In this document: positions 45,601 to 55,477 of the stretch, piece by piece
Layout of the letters: each line of letters begins with the position of its first letter
How positions within the stretch are numbered: position 1 is the stretch's first letter
Assembly: GCA_009886625.1 (NCBI GenBank)
Contig: QXZA01000020.1
Location: 1-56,656 of the forward strand
Reading direction: 5' to 3'
DNA: 56,656 bases
Source: Flavobacteriaceae bacterium
Lineage (GTDB): Bacteria; Bacteroidota; Bacteroidia; Flavobacteriales; Flavobacteriaceae
Position numbers and translations under genes: made by a program
The notes under the pieces: model-generated
Told to the model about the DNA's origin: nothing
What the model saw: only the letters and a program-made list of their open reading frames with translations
The model's database searches: none

Positions 45601-46599
45601 CTATAATTTGTGTTTTATAAATGGATAATCTTCTTGTTCGTAGACTGCGTTGTACATTAAGTCTAAATCTGGATACGGAGAAGATTCTGCAAATTTTTCA
45701 CATTCCAATACGCGTACTTTAACAGATTTATCAACTTTATCTAAATCGTCTTGTGAAGCATATTTCTTGGAAAGAATTATTTCTTTTACCTGAGAAATGG
45801 GATCAATTTTACGGTATTCTTCAATCTCTTCTTTGGTTCGGTAATGTTGTGCATCTGACATTGAATGTCCTCTGTAACGATAAGTTTTCATTTCAATAAA
45901 TGAAGGTCCATCACCAGATCTAGCTCTGCTTATTGCTTTATCCATTGTTTCCGCAACTTTTACGGGGTCCATTCCGTCACAAGGTTCACAGGGCATATTA
46001 TACCCCAATCCAAGTTTCCAAATTTCTTCGTGATTTGCAGTTCTGGCGACAGAAGTTCCCATGGCATAACCATTGTTTTCAACAACAAAAACTACTGGTA
46101 ATTCCCATAACATTGCTAAGTTCAGGGTTTCGTGTAAGGATCCTTGTCTAGCGGCACCATCTCCTAAAAAACATAGTGTAACATTGTCGCGTTCAAAATA
46201 TTTATCTCCAAAAGCCATTCCAGCTCCTAATGGGATCTGCCCCCCTACAATACCATGACCTCCGTGAAATTTAAATTCTTTTGAAAAAATATGCATTGAA
46301 CCTCCCAATCCCTGTGATGTTCCTGTTGCTTTTCCATAAAGTTCAGCCATTACTCGTTTGGGATCTACACCCATTCCAATAGGTTGAACGTGGTTTCTAT
46401 ATGCAGTAATCATCCGGTCCTTTCCTATCTCCATGGCATGAAGCGAACCTGCCAAGACAGCTTCTTGTCCGTTATATAAGTGCAAAAAACCTCTTACTTT
46501 CTGTTGAATATAAACTGCAGCTAATTTATCTTCAAACTTTCTCCAGAAGAGCATATTCTCATACCAATCTAAATATGTTTGTTTTGTAATTTTCTTCAT
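45601..46599 (-). CDS. pdhA: Pyruvate dehydrogenase E1 component, alpha subunit
   Basis: Thiamine diphosphate-dependent E1-alpha that decarboxylates pyruvate together with a separate beta subunit. The ThDP-binding motif begins GDGAARQG and ends VENNGYAMGTS; the phosphorylation-loop region YRYRGHSMSDAQHYR is also clear. 332 residues is usual for alpha chains. The beta subunit is not adjacent, so it must be encoded elsewhere. pdhC follows 3 bases downstream. Confidence 0.95.
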   Translation of the reverse strand: MKKITKQTYLDWYENMLFWRKFEDKLAAVYIQQKVRGFLHLYNGQEAVLAGSLHAMEIGKDRMITAYRNHVQPIGMGVDPKRVMAELYGKATGTSQGLGGSMHIFSKEFKFHGGHGIVGGQIPLGAGMAFGDKYFERDNVTLCFLGDGAARQGSLHETLNLAMLWELPVVFVVENNGYAMGTSVARTANHEEIWKLGLGYNMPCEPCDGMDPVKVAETMDKAISRARSGDGPSFIEMKTYRYRGHSMSDAQHYRTKEEIEEYRKIDPISQVKEIILSKKYASQDDLDKVDKSVKVRVLECEKFAESSPYPDLDLMYNAVYEQEDYPFIKHKL

Positions 46600-46632
46600 A
46601 AAAACTTACTAAATATTTCTAATATCGAATGG

Positions 46633-46640
46633 CAAAATTA
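46633..46640 (-). promoter_or_regulatory. Possible -7 element for pdhA-pdhC
   Basis: TAATTTTG on the minus strand matches TAnnTTTG, with its G 34 bases upstream of the pdhA ATG. There is no TTG at the proper distance, only TTT. Confidence 0.4.
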
Positions 46641-46699
46641 CTCAATTATGTTCTATGAGTGAAATAATCCCACCGAATAATTATTGCAAATTTTCAAGA

Positions 46700-47881
46700 T
46701 CAATCCTCTTGATTCTCTTCTTGGTTAGTTATGGGATAATTTCCTATGTCCAATGCCAAAGAAAAGCGGATTGTATTTTCTAAAGGATTACGAACACTTG
46801 AGGTGGAAAACAAATAAGAGATATCAACATCCAAACTTTTTATATCAAATCCCGCTCCCATTGTCAAATACCTTCGAGAACCTTTATCTTGACTTTCACT
46901 GAAATACCCCGTTCTGATTGAAAAGGAGTCTTCAAAACGATATTCTAAACCAACAGCGGCAGTTATTTCTTTTAATTCTTCTTGTGCTCCTCCAGGAGCA
47001 TCGTTAAAGGAGGTTAAAATTCCATTGAGGAAATCAATATCAGGTTGACTATACCCTAGAAGGATGGAATCGTCATTATAAACCGCAACTGGAGTGGGAA
47101 CCAGAAGTTTATTAAATTCTGTGTAAACTCCTAAAACATTATTTGCATCAAACAAAAGATCTAAACCAAAGCCTACTTTTAAATTGGTTGGAATAAAGTT
47201 TTTTTGCCCTCTAATATCATACACTAATCGAGGTCCAATATTTGAAATATTAAATCCAGTTCTAAAAATGGCATTATTAGCTCCTAAATCAAAAATAGTA
47301 CTCTCAAAAAATCCAGCAATATCTACACCAACAGAATTTGCTGAGGAAGTATCGGCATCTGTTGCTATTTTCAAATCAGAACGAATGTATCGCCCAGCTA
47401 CTGCCATGGAAAAAGTCTCACTCAATTTTAATGCATAAGAAACATCAAGTGTTAATTCAGAGGGGCGCTCTAGACCTTGATCTACAATAGAACCCCCAAT
47501 AAATTCATTAAACTGTATATCACCTAAGCTAAAATACTTCAAGCTAGTAGCCCATGAGCTTCTTTCATTCAAACGGTTGTAATACGTTATATTTCCCAAA
47601 AAGATATCATCAACTAATTTACTCAAGTAGGGGGTATAACTAAATCCAAGCGCTTTCTCCGAAGAGACAAAAGCATATTTTGCAGGGTTCCATTGTTGTG
47701 AATAAGCATCGGCTGAAGTGGCAACTCCCAAATCTCCCATCCCGGCTGCGCGTGCATCTGGAGCAATTAGCAAAAAAGGAACGCCAGTGGTAATAACACG
47801 GTTCGAGTTCTGCCCTATGGAAAAAGAAATTCCAAGAAGAAAAACAAACCAAGATTTACATACTCTTTTTTTTAAATTCAT
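46700..47881 (-). CDS. porV: Type IX secretion outer membrane protein PorV
   Basis: FadL-like outer membrane beta-barrel; PorV binds the C-terminal signal of T9SS cargo and shuttles it to the sortase PorU. A signal peptide covers about the first 24 residues (WFVFLLGISFSIGQ), then the mature start NRVITTGVPFLLIAPDARAAGMGDLG, a PorV hallmark cited in part by its core APDARAAGMGD. The rest alternates as beta strands and ends with an aromatic-rich strand. I choose ATG at 47881 (393 residues); a GTG one codon earlier is possible. It is divergent from gldJ, with no porU between them. Confidence 0.92.
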   Translation of the reverse strand: MNLKKRVCKSWFVFLLGISFSIGQNSNRVITTGVPFLLIAPDARAAGMGDLGVATSADAYSQQWNPAKYAFVSSEKALGFSYTPYLSKLVDDIFLGNITYYNRLNERSSWATSLKYFSLGDIQFNEFIGGSIVDQGLERPSELTLDVSYALKLSETFSMAVAGRYIRSDLKIATDADTSSANSVGVDIAGFFESTIFDLGANNAIFRTGFNISNIGPRLVYDIRGQKNFIPTNLKVGFGLDLLFDANNVLGVYTEFNKLLVPTPVAVYNDDSILLGYSQPDIDFLNGILTSFNDAPGGAQEELKEITAAVGLEYRFEDSFSIRTGYFSESQDKGSRRYLTMGAGFDIKSLDVDISYLFSTSSVRNPLENTIRFSLALDIGNYPITNQEENQED

Positions 47882-48072
47882 CACATCTTTTAAACGTAAA
47901 ATCTCAACATTTGTTATACGGAATTTGTTTTAAATAAATCGAGGCAATATTTATGAATGTTGAACGTTAAATGTATAGTTTTTGGATGTTAAAAAATTTT
48001 ATGCCATCCTTTTCAACTCTAACATTGAATATTTGTATATTGCAATACGTTTTAGAAACAATAACGAACTAT

Positions 48073-49743
48073 ATGAAAGTGAGTAATTTAAAACATCTCT
48101 TATCCACAATAATCCTAATGCTATTAGTATTTAGCTGCGGCGGAAATAACACCTCTCGTGGAACGGGTTGGGACATCAATTCTAAAAAAGGAGGTTTTCA
48201 ATACAATGTAGATTTTGACGAACAAGAAACGGGTCCCGGACTTGTTTTCGTTGAGGGAGGAACTTTTACCAAAGGACAAGTTCAAGATGATGTAATGCAT
48301 GATTGGAATAATACACCAAACAAACAGCATGTAATGTCATTTTACATTGACGAAACTGAAGTTACCAACTTGATGTATATGGAGTATTTAGATTGGCTAG
48401 AAATTGTATTCCCTACCAATGAAGCTCGCTATCGTCAAATCTATGAAGGAGCATTACCCGATACTCTAGTTTGGAGAAATCAATTGGGATATGTTGAAGA
48501 ACTTACAACTAATTATTTACGCCATCCGGCCTATGCAGAATATCCTGTGGTAGGTGTAAATTGGCTTCAGGCTGTTCAATATGCAGAATGGAGAACCGAT
48601 CGTGTTAACGAATACATACTGGAACGTGAAGCTTATGTACAAAAAGACGTTCGTTACAATGAAATAGATGCAAACAGTACTTTCAATACAGCAGCTTACT
48701 TAAAACGTCCAGAAACGGTATACGGAGGAAAAATTGATAGTTTAGCTGGCAAAAATGGTACCGTTAAAAGAGATACCGCTACCGTTAATGTTTATGCTGG
48801 AGTTGAAAAAGGATTATTATTACCTTCTTATAGATTACCCACAGAAACTGAATGGGAATATGCTGCCCTAGCCTTAGTTGGTGATCGTGAATACAACACT
48901 TACAGAGGTAAAAAGAAATACCCTTGGTCAGGTGAATATACCCGCTCAAGCGACAGAAGAACAGAAGGAGATCAACTCGCAAACTTTAAACTCGGAAAAG
49001 GAGATTACGGTGGAATTGCAGGATGGTCAGATGATGGTGCAGACATTACAATACAAGTAAAGCAGTATCCTCCCAATGACTTTGGGATTTACGATATGGC
49101 TGGAAATGTATCCGAATGGGTATCTGACGTTTATCGACCCATTGTAGACGATGAAGCAAATGATTTTAATTACTATCGTGGTAATGTCTATCTTAAAAAT
49201 GTGATTGGTGAAGACGGTAAAGCACAAACAATCTCTCCTGATCAGCTTGTATTCGATACCCTTCCAAACGGAAAAGTTTTATTAAAAAGACTTCCTGGAG
49301 ATTTAGATCAAGTTGCCATTGATGAAGAAGAAACATTCCTTCGTCAGAACTTTTATAAAAGTGATAACAAAAACTTTAGAGATGGTGACATAGAGTCAAC
49401 AAGAAAGTTTTCTAATGGAGCACCAGCAGAAGATGACAATTCAAAACCAGAATCTAGCCTTATGTATAACGCACCTACAACTGCAAAAGTTACTCTAGAT
49501 GAAGAAGGAAATTTAATCCGTACTGTAGACAAGTCAAACAAGAGAACAACTCTCATAACTGATGAAGTTAGAGTTTACAAAGGAGGTTCATGGAAAGATA
49601 GAGCCTATTGGTTAGATCCTGCCCAAAGAAGATACCTTCCTCAATATATTGCAACTGAAAGTATTGGATTTAGATGCGCCATGTCTCGAGTGGGTTCCAA
49701 AAGCCGAGTCAAGAAAAGTGCACGGCATAAAAGACAAGGTTAA
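48073..49743 (+). CDS. gldJ: Gliding motility/T9SS lipoprotein GldJ
   Basis: Outer-membrane-associated lipoprotein of the gliding and type IX secretion machinery; in F. johnsoniae loss of GldJ also destabilises GldK. The signal peptide ends in the lipobox VFSC with Cys22, followed by Gly-Gly-Asn-Asn. The body has the formylglycine-generating-enzyme-like (SUMF1) fold: FVEGGTFTKGQ, DETEVTNLMYMEYLDW, YDMAGNVSEWVSD and the end block GGSWKDRAYWLDP...GFRCAMSRV. The tail is basic. I choose ATG at 48073 (556 residues); the frame is open to 47971 but those 34 residues do not fit a signal peptide. Confidence 0.93.
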   Translation: MKVSNLKHLLSTIILMLLVFSCGGNNTSRGTGWDINSKKGGFQYNVDFDEQETGPGLVFVEGGTFTKGQVQDDVMHDWNNTPNKQHVMSFYIDETEVTNLMYMEYLDWLEIVFPTNEARYRQIYEGALPDTLVWRNQLGYVEELTTNYLRHPAYAEYPVVGVNWLQAVQYAEWRTDRVNEYILEREAYVQKDVRYNEIDANSTFNTAAYLKRPETVYGGKIDSLAGKNGTVKRDTATVNVYAGVEKGLLLPSYRLPTETEWEYAALALVGDREYNTYRGKKKYPWSGEYTRSSDRRTEGDQLANFKLGKGDYGGIAGWSDDGADITIQVKQYPPNDFGIYDMAGNVSEWVSDVYRPIVDDEANDFNYYRGNVYLKNVIGEDGKAQTISPDQLVFDTLPNGKVLLKRLPGDLDQVAIDEEETFLRQNFYKSDNKNFRDGDIESTRKFSNGAPAEDDNSKPESSLMYNAPTTAKVTLDEEGNLIRTVDKSNKRTTLITDEVRVYKGGSWKDRAYWLDPAQRRYLPQYIATESIGFRCAMSRVGSKSRVKKSARHKRQG

Positions 49744-49756
49744 CAAAAACAACAAC

Positions 49757-49785
49757 AAGCATCTTATCATTTAAGATGCTTTTTT
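49757..49785 (+). terminator. Intrinsic terminator downstream of gldJ
   Basis: AAGCATCTTA (49757-49766) pairs with TAAGATGCTT (49772-49781) around a 5-base loop, followed by T residues. It begins 13 bases after the gldJ stop and ends just before murF, so murF needs either its own promoter or read-through. Confidence 0.8.
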
Positions 49786-49790
49786 GTTCT

Positions 49791-51086
49791 ATGCACATAC
49801 AAAAATTACATCAGCTTTTTAGTTCCTCCACGGGAATTTCAACAGACACAAGAAGTCTTGAAAAGGGAGCCTTGTTTTTTGCGCTTAAGGGAGAGAACTT
49901 CAACGGGAATTTATTTGCTGAAAAGGCGTTATCTCAAGGAGCAATCGCAATTGTGGTAGACGATATCAACCTTAAAAATTTAGCTCCAAATGTTATTATT
50001 GTTGAAGATGTTTTAAAAACATTACAGGAATTAGCAAGATTTCACAGAAAAAAATTAAACACTCCTATCATTGCACTTACTGGAAGTAATGGAAAAACAA
50101 CAACTAAAGAACTTATTCGGGAAGTACTTTCCAAAAAGTATAAGGTACTTGCAACGAAAGGGAATCTAAATAATCACATTGGAGTCCCTTTAACCCTATT
50201 AGAATTAAAAGAGGAGCATCAAATTGCAATCATTGAAATGGGAGCCAATCATCAGGGTGAGATTAAAATGCTATGTGAAATTGCATTACCCAATTGGGGG
50301 TATATCACTAACTTTGGAAAAGCACATTTAGAAGGTTTTGGAGGGATTGAAGGAGTCATTAAAGGTAAATCTGAACTCTACAAGCATTTAATAGAAAGAG
50401 GTCAGAAAATATTAATAAATATTGATGACCCAATCCAAAAAAGATTAACAGAGAATTATCCTGTAAGCAGCTTTGGGAATGGACAGGATAGTACTTTTAA
50501 AATTACTAAAGAGGAAAACACCTCAACGGGACTTAAAGTTAGCTTTAACGAACAAACATACACTAGCCCGTTACATGGAGCGTATAATTTAAAAAACATC
50601 GCTGCGGCAGTGATCTTTGGTCACATAAATAAAATTCCAACTAAGGAAATACAATCGGGCATACAACAGTATGTTGCGACCAACAATAGATCACAGAAAA
50701 TAAAAATAAAAAATACTTCAATCATCTTAGACGCTTATAATGCGAATCCCACTAGTATGAAGCATGCAATAAAGGCTTTCGAAAAAATAGGAACACTAAA
50801 AAACATGGTAATTCTAGGAGATATGATGGAATTAGGTCAGGAATCTGAAAAAGAACATCAGAATATCCTAGACTATTGCTTAAAAACTAAATTTAAGTTC
50901 ATACATCTCATCGGTGCACAATTTTCAAAAACAGCAACCTCAAGGGCCTTAAAACACAAAGACCTTAAGACTTTCAAAAAACACATTAGCTCCTTATCAT
51001 TAGATGAATTTGATCATGTCTTGATAAAAGGATCTCGTTCAATGAAATTAGAAACCCTATTGCCTTTATTTGAATCTAAACTATAA
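49791..51086 (+). CDS. murF: UDP-MurNAc-tripeptide--D-alanyl-D-alanine ligase MurF
   Basis: Adds D-Ala-D-Ala to complete the UDP-MurNAc pentapeptide. The N-terminal domain has the motif ISTDTRSLEKGALFFALKG, the P-loop is GSNGKTTTKEL, and the central IIEMGANHQGEI and later DAYNANPTSM are MurF-specific. I use ATG at 49791 (431 residues); a frame-open start at 49776 lies inside the gldJ terminator. It is the only cytoplasmic Mur ligase of the main pathway outside the dcw cluster here. Confidence 0.94.
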   Translation: MHIQKLHQLFSSSTGISTDTRSLEKGALFFALKGENFNGNLFAEKALSQGAIAIVVDDINLKNLAPNVIIVEDVLKTLQELARFHRKKLNTPIIALTGSNGKTTTKELIREVLSKKYKVLATKGNLNNHIGVPLTLLELKEEHQIAIIEMGANHQGEIKMLCEIALPNWGYITNFGKAHLEGFGGIEGVIKGKSELYKHLIERGQKILINIDDPIQKRLTENYPVSSFGNGQDSTFKITKEENTSTGLKVSFNEQTYTSPLHGAYNLKNIAAAVIFGHINKIPTKEIQSGIQQYVATNNRSQKIKIKNTSIILDAYNANPTSMKHAIKAFEKIGTLKNMVILGDMMELGQESEKEHQNILDYCLKTKFKFIHLIGAQFSKTATSRALKHKDLKTFKKHISSLSLDEFDHVLIKGSRSMKLETLLPLFESKL

Positions 51087-51087
51087 T

Positions 51088-51345
51088 ATGAGAAAGTTAA
51101 TCCTCTTATTTACATCTATCCTTTTCATTTGTTGTCAAAGCCCAAATGAAAAGTGCGGGCAAATTATCCAAAAAGAAATCATAGAATCAAACTATTATTT
51201 CGTCTTACAGACTGACGAATTCATTAATTACTACAATACTCCTCAAGACCCTACTCTACCCGACAATGGGGTACGTCAAGGAGCCGTTTCAAAAGAAATC
51301 TATGATTCGTTTGGAATAGGAGATGAATATTGTTCAGAAAGCTAG
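51088..51345 (+). CDS. Small putative lipoprotein of unknown function
   Basis: An 85-residue protein starting at the ATG one base after the murF stop (MRKLILLFTSILFICC). The hydrophobic N-terminus ends at a Cys-Cys pair followed by QSPNE, resembling a lipoprotein signal, though the residues before Cys are not ideal. The remainder is polar, with cysteines in EKCGQ and DEYCSES that could form a disulfide, and Tyr/Asn-rich segments. I recognise no family. Coupling to murF suggests co-transcription; the 3' end converges on acs with a 3-base gap. Confidence 0.65.
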   Translation: MRKLILLFTSILFICCQSPNEKCGQIIQKEIIESNYYFVLQTDEFINYYNTPQDPTLPDNGVRQGAVSKEIYDSFGIGDEYCSES

Positions 51346-51348
51346 GTG

Positions 51349-53250
51349 TTAACTTACTTGAGCACCTCTAATAATCTCATCTATAATCTCAGGATTTAAT
51401 AAGGTAGAAGTATCCCCTAAATTAGAAATGTCTTTACTTGCCACTTTACGTAAGATACGGCGCATTATTTTTCCAGATCTTGTTTTGGGCAAACCACTTA
51501 CTACTTGTATTTCATCAGGTTTTGCAATAGGTCCAATAATTTTTCTAACCGTATTTTTAATTTCGTCAATTAAAACTTCTTGTGTTATCCCTTCCTCATC
51601 ACAAATGACATAGGCATAAATGCCTTGTCCTTTGATGTCATGTGGAAATCCAACTACGGCTGCCTCGACCACCCTTGGGTGCTCGTTGATTGCATTTTCA
51701 ACTTCAGCAGTACCCATACGATGTCCAGAAACGTTTATTACGTCATCAACTCGTCCTAGGATTCTAATATATCCATCATGATCTCTCTTCGCTCCATCTC
51801 CTGTAAAATACATTCCTGGATATGCTGAGAAATAGGTCTCTTTAAAACGTTTGTGGTCCCCATAGGTGGTTCTCAACATGGAGGGCCATGGGAATTTTAT
51901 ACACAGGTTTCCTTCTACATTATTTCCTTTTAATTCATTGCCTTCAGCGTCTACAATAATGGGTTGAATTCCTGGTAAGGGTAATGAAGCATGTGCAGGT
52001 TTATTGGGAGTTATTCCCGCCAAAGGAGAAATCATTATACCTCCTGTCTCCGTTTGCCACCAGGTGTCAACCAAAGGACAATTTCCTTTACCAATATGAT
52101 CGTGATACCAATGCCATGCCTCTTCATTAATCGGTTCTCCAACCGACCCAATCACTTTTAAAGAATCTAACTTAAAAGGAGCAATAGGCTCCAGGCCTTT
52201 GGCCTGTAATGCTCTAATTGCTGTAGGAGATGTATAAAATTGATTCACTCTATATTTATCTACAATTTCCCAGAATCTTCCTGGGTGAGGATAAGTTGGT
52301 ACACCCTCAAACATTAGGGTTGTAGCACCAGAAAGCAGTGGACCATATATAATATAAGAGTGTCCTGTAATCCATCCAATATCTGCTGTACACCAATAGA
52401 CATCATTTTGATTGTATTGAAAAACATTTTCAAAAGAATACTGGGTATATACCAAATACCCCGCAGTAGAATGAACCACTCCTTTGGGTTTACCTGTTGA
52501 TCCAGAAGTATATAAGATAAAAAGTAAATCTTCAGCATCAAGACTTTCTGCAGCATGTATTGCAGACTCTTCTTTAATAACATCATGCCACCAAAAATCT
52601 CTATCAGGGGTCATGGTTACTTCTGCATCTGTTCTTTTGCAAACAATTACTCTTTCAACGGTTGAGGTTTTCTCTAACGCTTCATCAACTACTGCTTTTA
52701 CGGGAATATTTTTAGCTCCTCGAAAATTTCCATCAGAGGTCAAAACCATCTTCGCTTCACAATCAATAATTCGATCGGCCAAAGCCGAAGACGAAAAACC
52801 TGCAAATACAACAGAGTGTACAGCACCAATCCTAGCACAAGCCAACATGGCAACTGCTGCTTCGGGAATCATGGGCATATAAATAATGACGCGATCCCCT
52901 TTTTGAACACCTTGTGCTTGCATGGCATTTGAAAATTGGCATGTCAGTTCAAACAATTCACGATAACTGATAATCCTATTTGCTTCACTAGGATCATTAG
53001 GCTCCCAAATTATGGCTGCCTTGTCCCCATGAGTGAACAAGTGTCGTTCAAAGATATTCTCTGTTATGTTGAGCTTTGCATTTTCAAACCATTTAACATG
53101 AGGTCCTTCTTTATCCCATGACAGGACATTATCCCATGGCTTTTGCCAATGAAAAGATTCTGCAATTCTCGCCCAAAATTTTTCAGGTTCATTAACACTC
53201 TTTTGATATTCATGAATATATCCTGATAAGGATTGAATTTTATTACTCAT
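51349..53250 (-). CDS. acs: Acetyl-CoA synthetase Acs
   Basis: AMP-forming enzyme that activates acetate to acetyl-CoA in two steps. The adenylation motif is YTSGSTGKPKG, the Trp-rich acetate pocket region is DTWWQTETGG, and the C-terminal motif SGKIMRRILR carries Lys594, the residue normally acetylated to switch the enzyme off. 633 residues is usual. It forms a same-strand set with the symporter (21-base gap) and DUF4212 gene upstream, linking uptake to activation of acetate. Confidence 0.96.
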   Translation of the reverse strand: MSNKIQSLSGYIHEYQKSVNEPEKFWARIAESFHWQKPWDNVLSWDKEGPHVKWFENAKLNITENIFERHLFTHGDKAAIIWEPNDPSEANRIISYRELFELTCQFSNAMQAQGVQKGDRVIIYMPMIPEAAVAMLACARIGAVHSVVFAGFSSSALADRIIDCEAKMVLTSDGNFRGAKNIPVKAVVDEALEKTSTVERVIVCKRTDAEVTMTPDRDFWWHDVIKEESAIHAAESLDAEDLLFILYTSGSTGKPKGVVHSTAGYLVYTQYSFENVFQYNQNDVYWCTADIGWITGHSYIIYGPLLSGATTLMFEGVPTYPHPGRFWEIVDKYRVNQFYTSPTAIRALQAKGLEPIAPFKLDSLKVIGSVGEPINEEAWHWYHDHIGKGNCPLVDTWWQTETGGIMISPLAGITPNKPAHASLPLPGIQPIIVDAEGNELKGNNVEGNLCIKFPWPSMLRTTYGDHKRFKETYFSAYPGMYFTGDGAKRDHDGYIRILGRVDDVINVSGHRMGTAEVENAINEHPRVVEAAVVGFPHDIKGQGIYAYVICDEEGITQEVLIDEIKNTVRKIIGPIAKPDEIQVVSGLPKTRSGKIMRRILRKVASKDISNLGDTSTLLNPEIIDEIIRGAQVS

Positions 53251-53271
53251 AAGTAAACTTTATTTTTGAGA

Positions 53272-54969
53272 TTAATGTGCTTGACCCGTCGAAACTTCAG
53301 CTCCTCTGGGTGTTCTGATATGTTCAGTCAATTCTACAACTTCTTTGGGAGGCGGAGGGGTTAAACGAGAAACAACCAACGCTATTACAAAATTCAAAAT
53401 CATCCCAAGAGTTCCTATACCCTCTGGTGAAATTCCCCACCAGAAGTTTTCTTGAAGCCCAGGACCGCCCAGTTGTGGCTTGAAATAAATAATATAAGAT
53501 GCTGTAAAGAGAATACCAATGATCATTCCTGACATTGCTCCTTGACGATTCATTCTTTTATCAAAAATGCCTAATATAATGGCTGGAAAAAAAGAAGAGG
53601 CTGCAAGTCCAAAGGCTAAAGCAACTACCTGAGCAACAAAACCTGGTGGATTTAGACCCGCTAAACCAGCAGCAACAACTGCAACTGCAATTGCTACGCG
53701 GGCGGCATAGAGTTCCCCTTTTTCACTTATATCTGGCCTTAGATAATTTTTTAATAAATCATGAGAAATAGATGTTGAAATAACAAGAAGTAATCCTGCA
53801 GCAGTAGAAAGTGCAGCGGCAAGTCCACCGGCAACCACCAATCCTATGACCCATGGCGGAAGGTTTGCAATCTCTGGATTTGCTAAAACAATAATATCTC
53901 GATCTACGGTCAATTCATTCAACTGAGTGTCTGCGAGGTATTGGATTTTTCCATCATTATTTTTATCCTCAAAAGAAAGCAAGCCTGTATTCTCCCAATT
54001 AGTGAACCATTGTGGAACTTCATCATAAGATTTGTTTGAAAGTGTATTGATAATATTGGTTCTTGCAAAAACAGCAACTGCAGGAGCTGTTGTATACAAA
54101 ATTGCAATAAACAGTAAAGCCCAACCTGCAGAGATTCTGGCGTCTTTTACCCTAGGCACAGTAAAGAAACGAACAATCACGTGAGGTAATCCTGCTGTTC
54201 CAAACATTAAAGCCCCAGTAATAAAAAACATATTGACTAGATTACCTCTATCAATACTTGTGTAGGAGTCAAAGCCAAGATCTTTAGATAGTAGGTTTAG
54301 CTTTTCTAAAAGATAAACACCATCTGTTCCTTTAGAACCGAATCCAAGTTGTGGAATTGGATTTCCAGTCATTTGCAGTGAAATGAATATTGCAGGAACG
54401 GTAAATGCAAAAATTAATACACAAAATTGTGCAACTTGAGTATAAGTAATACCTTTCATTCCGCCTAAAACAGCATAAAAAAAGACAATTCCAATTCCAA
54501 TTAAAACACCTGTATCAAAAGGAACATTTAAAAAACGTGCAAAAGCTACTCCAACACCTTTCATTTGGCCTACCACATAAGTGAAAGAAACAAAAAGCGC
54601 ACAAATCAAAGCAACCAAACGTGCGTTTTTGGAATAATAGCGTTCTCCTATAAAATCAGGTACCGTAAATTTTCCAAACTTCCTTAGATAGGGAGCCAAA
54701 AGCAGCGCTAAAAGCACATAACCACCTGTCCATCCCATTAAATACTGTCCCCCAGAAAAACCCATGAAGGCAATAAGTCCTGCCATCGATAAAAAAGAAG
54801 CTGCTGACATCCAATCTGCAGCTGTTGCCATTCCATTTGCAATAGGATTTACTCCTCCTCCAGCAACATAAAACTCCTTTGTGGATCCAGCTCTAGCAAC
54901 AATTGCAATAATAATGTAGATCAAAAAAGTAATACTCACCAATAGGTAAGTCCATGACTGAGTGCTCAT
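53272..54969 (-). CDS. Sodium:solute symporter, acetate (ActP-like) type
   Basis: SSS-family transporter of 565 residues with about 13 membrane helices. GGGVNPIANGMATAADWMSAASF near the N-terminus (core ATAADWMSAASF), GFSGGQYLMGWTGG, and AAALSTAAGLLLVISTS are typical of the acetate/ActP branch that pairs with a small DUF4212 subunit. A polar insert of about 70 residues (roughly 320-370) holds an acidic DKNNDGKIQ segment resembling an EF-hand-type calcium loop. The substrate is inferred from its neighbour acs. The DUF4212 gene precedes it by 11 bases. Confidence 0.9.
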   Translation of the reverse strand: MSTQSWTYLLVSITFLIYIIIAIVARAGSTKEFYVAGGGVNPIANGMATAADWMSAASFLSMAGLIAFMGFSGGQYLMGWTGGYVLLALLLAPYLRKFGKFTVPDFIGERYYSKNARLVALICALFVSFTYVVGQMKGVGVAFARFLNVPFDTGVLIGIGIVFFYAVLGGMKGITYTQVAQFCVLIFAFTVPAIFISLQMTGNPIPQLGFGSKGTDGVYLLEKLNLLSKDLGFDSYTSIDRGNLVNMFFITGALMFGTAGLPHVIVRFFTVPRVKDARISAGWALLFIAILYTTAPAVAVFARTNIINTLSNKSYDEVPQWFTNWENTGLLSFEDKNNDGKIQYLADTQLNELTVDRDIIVLANPEIANLPPWVIGLVVAGGLAAALSTAAGLLLVISTSISHDLLKNYLRPDISEKGELYAARVAIAVAVVAAGLAGLNPPGFVAQVVALAFGLAASSFFPAIILGIFDKRMNRQGAMSGMIIGILFTASYIIYFKPQLGGPGLQENFWWGISPEGIGTLGMILNFVIALVVSRLTPPPPKEVVELTEHIRTPRGAEVSTGQAH

Positions 54970-54980
54970 AATTTTAAACT

Positions 54981-55235
54981 CTAAAGTTCGTCGACATCAT
55001 ATTTCTTATCCAACTTATTCATCAAATAAACATACACAAAAATCAATAGGACAAATGCATAAATTGAACCTTGATGTGCAAACCAAAAACCTAGTGGAAA
55101 ACCTCCCAACATAAATTGATTTAGATATTCAGCAAATACAATCCCAAAAAGAAAAGAAACAGTAAACCAAATCGCTAAAAGTATTGCTAGATATTTAAGA
55201 TTGGTTTTCCAATATGTGTTCTTGTTTTTATTCAT
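54981..55235 (-). CDS. DUF4212 small subunit of the sodium:solute symporter
   Basis: An 84-residue protein with two membrane helices (about residues 14-35 and 52-74) joined by a loop with FPLGFWFAHQGSIY, the hallmark of DUF4212. These proteins are found directly upstream of ActP-like symporters and are thought to be a small partner subunit. I use ATG at 55235 (MNKNKNTYW); an earlier ATG at 55256 would add seven non-conserved hydrophobic residues. Confidence 0.88.
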   Translation of the reverse strand: MNKNKNTYWKTNLKYLAILLAIWFTVSFLFGIVFAEYLNQFMLGGFPLGFWFAHQGSIYAFVLLIFVYVYLMNKLDKKYDVDEL

Positions 55236-55477
55236 AATTCCCATAAATATAAACAATATTTTTAGACCAACTTACTTTCAAACTTAACCCCTTTGAGCAA
55301 ATGATAGTAAAAACAAAATGATTAAATCTATTAGTTACTCAATATTATATGAGGCTAGCTCGCCTGAGTTTGGTGAATAAAATTCTTATTTACACTATAT
55401 TAAATTCCCAATACAAGCATCAAACTGAAGCCACACTAATAAGAAATCTGATATTGAGCTTTACGCCAGGTGACAAA

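Noticed and set aside
47971-48072. 34-residue N-terminal extension of gldJ
   Set aside because: The later ATG at 48073 gives a proper lipoprotein signal with Cys22; the extension does not resemble any GldJ N-terminus.
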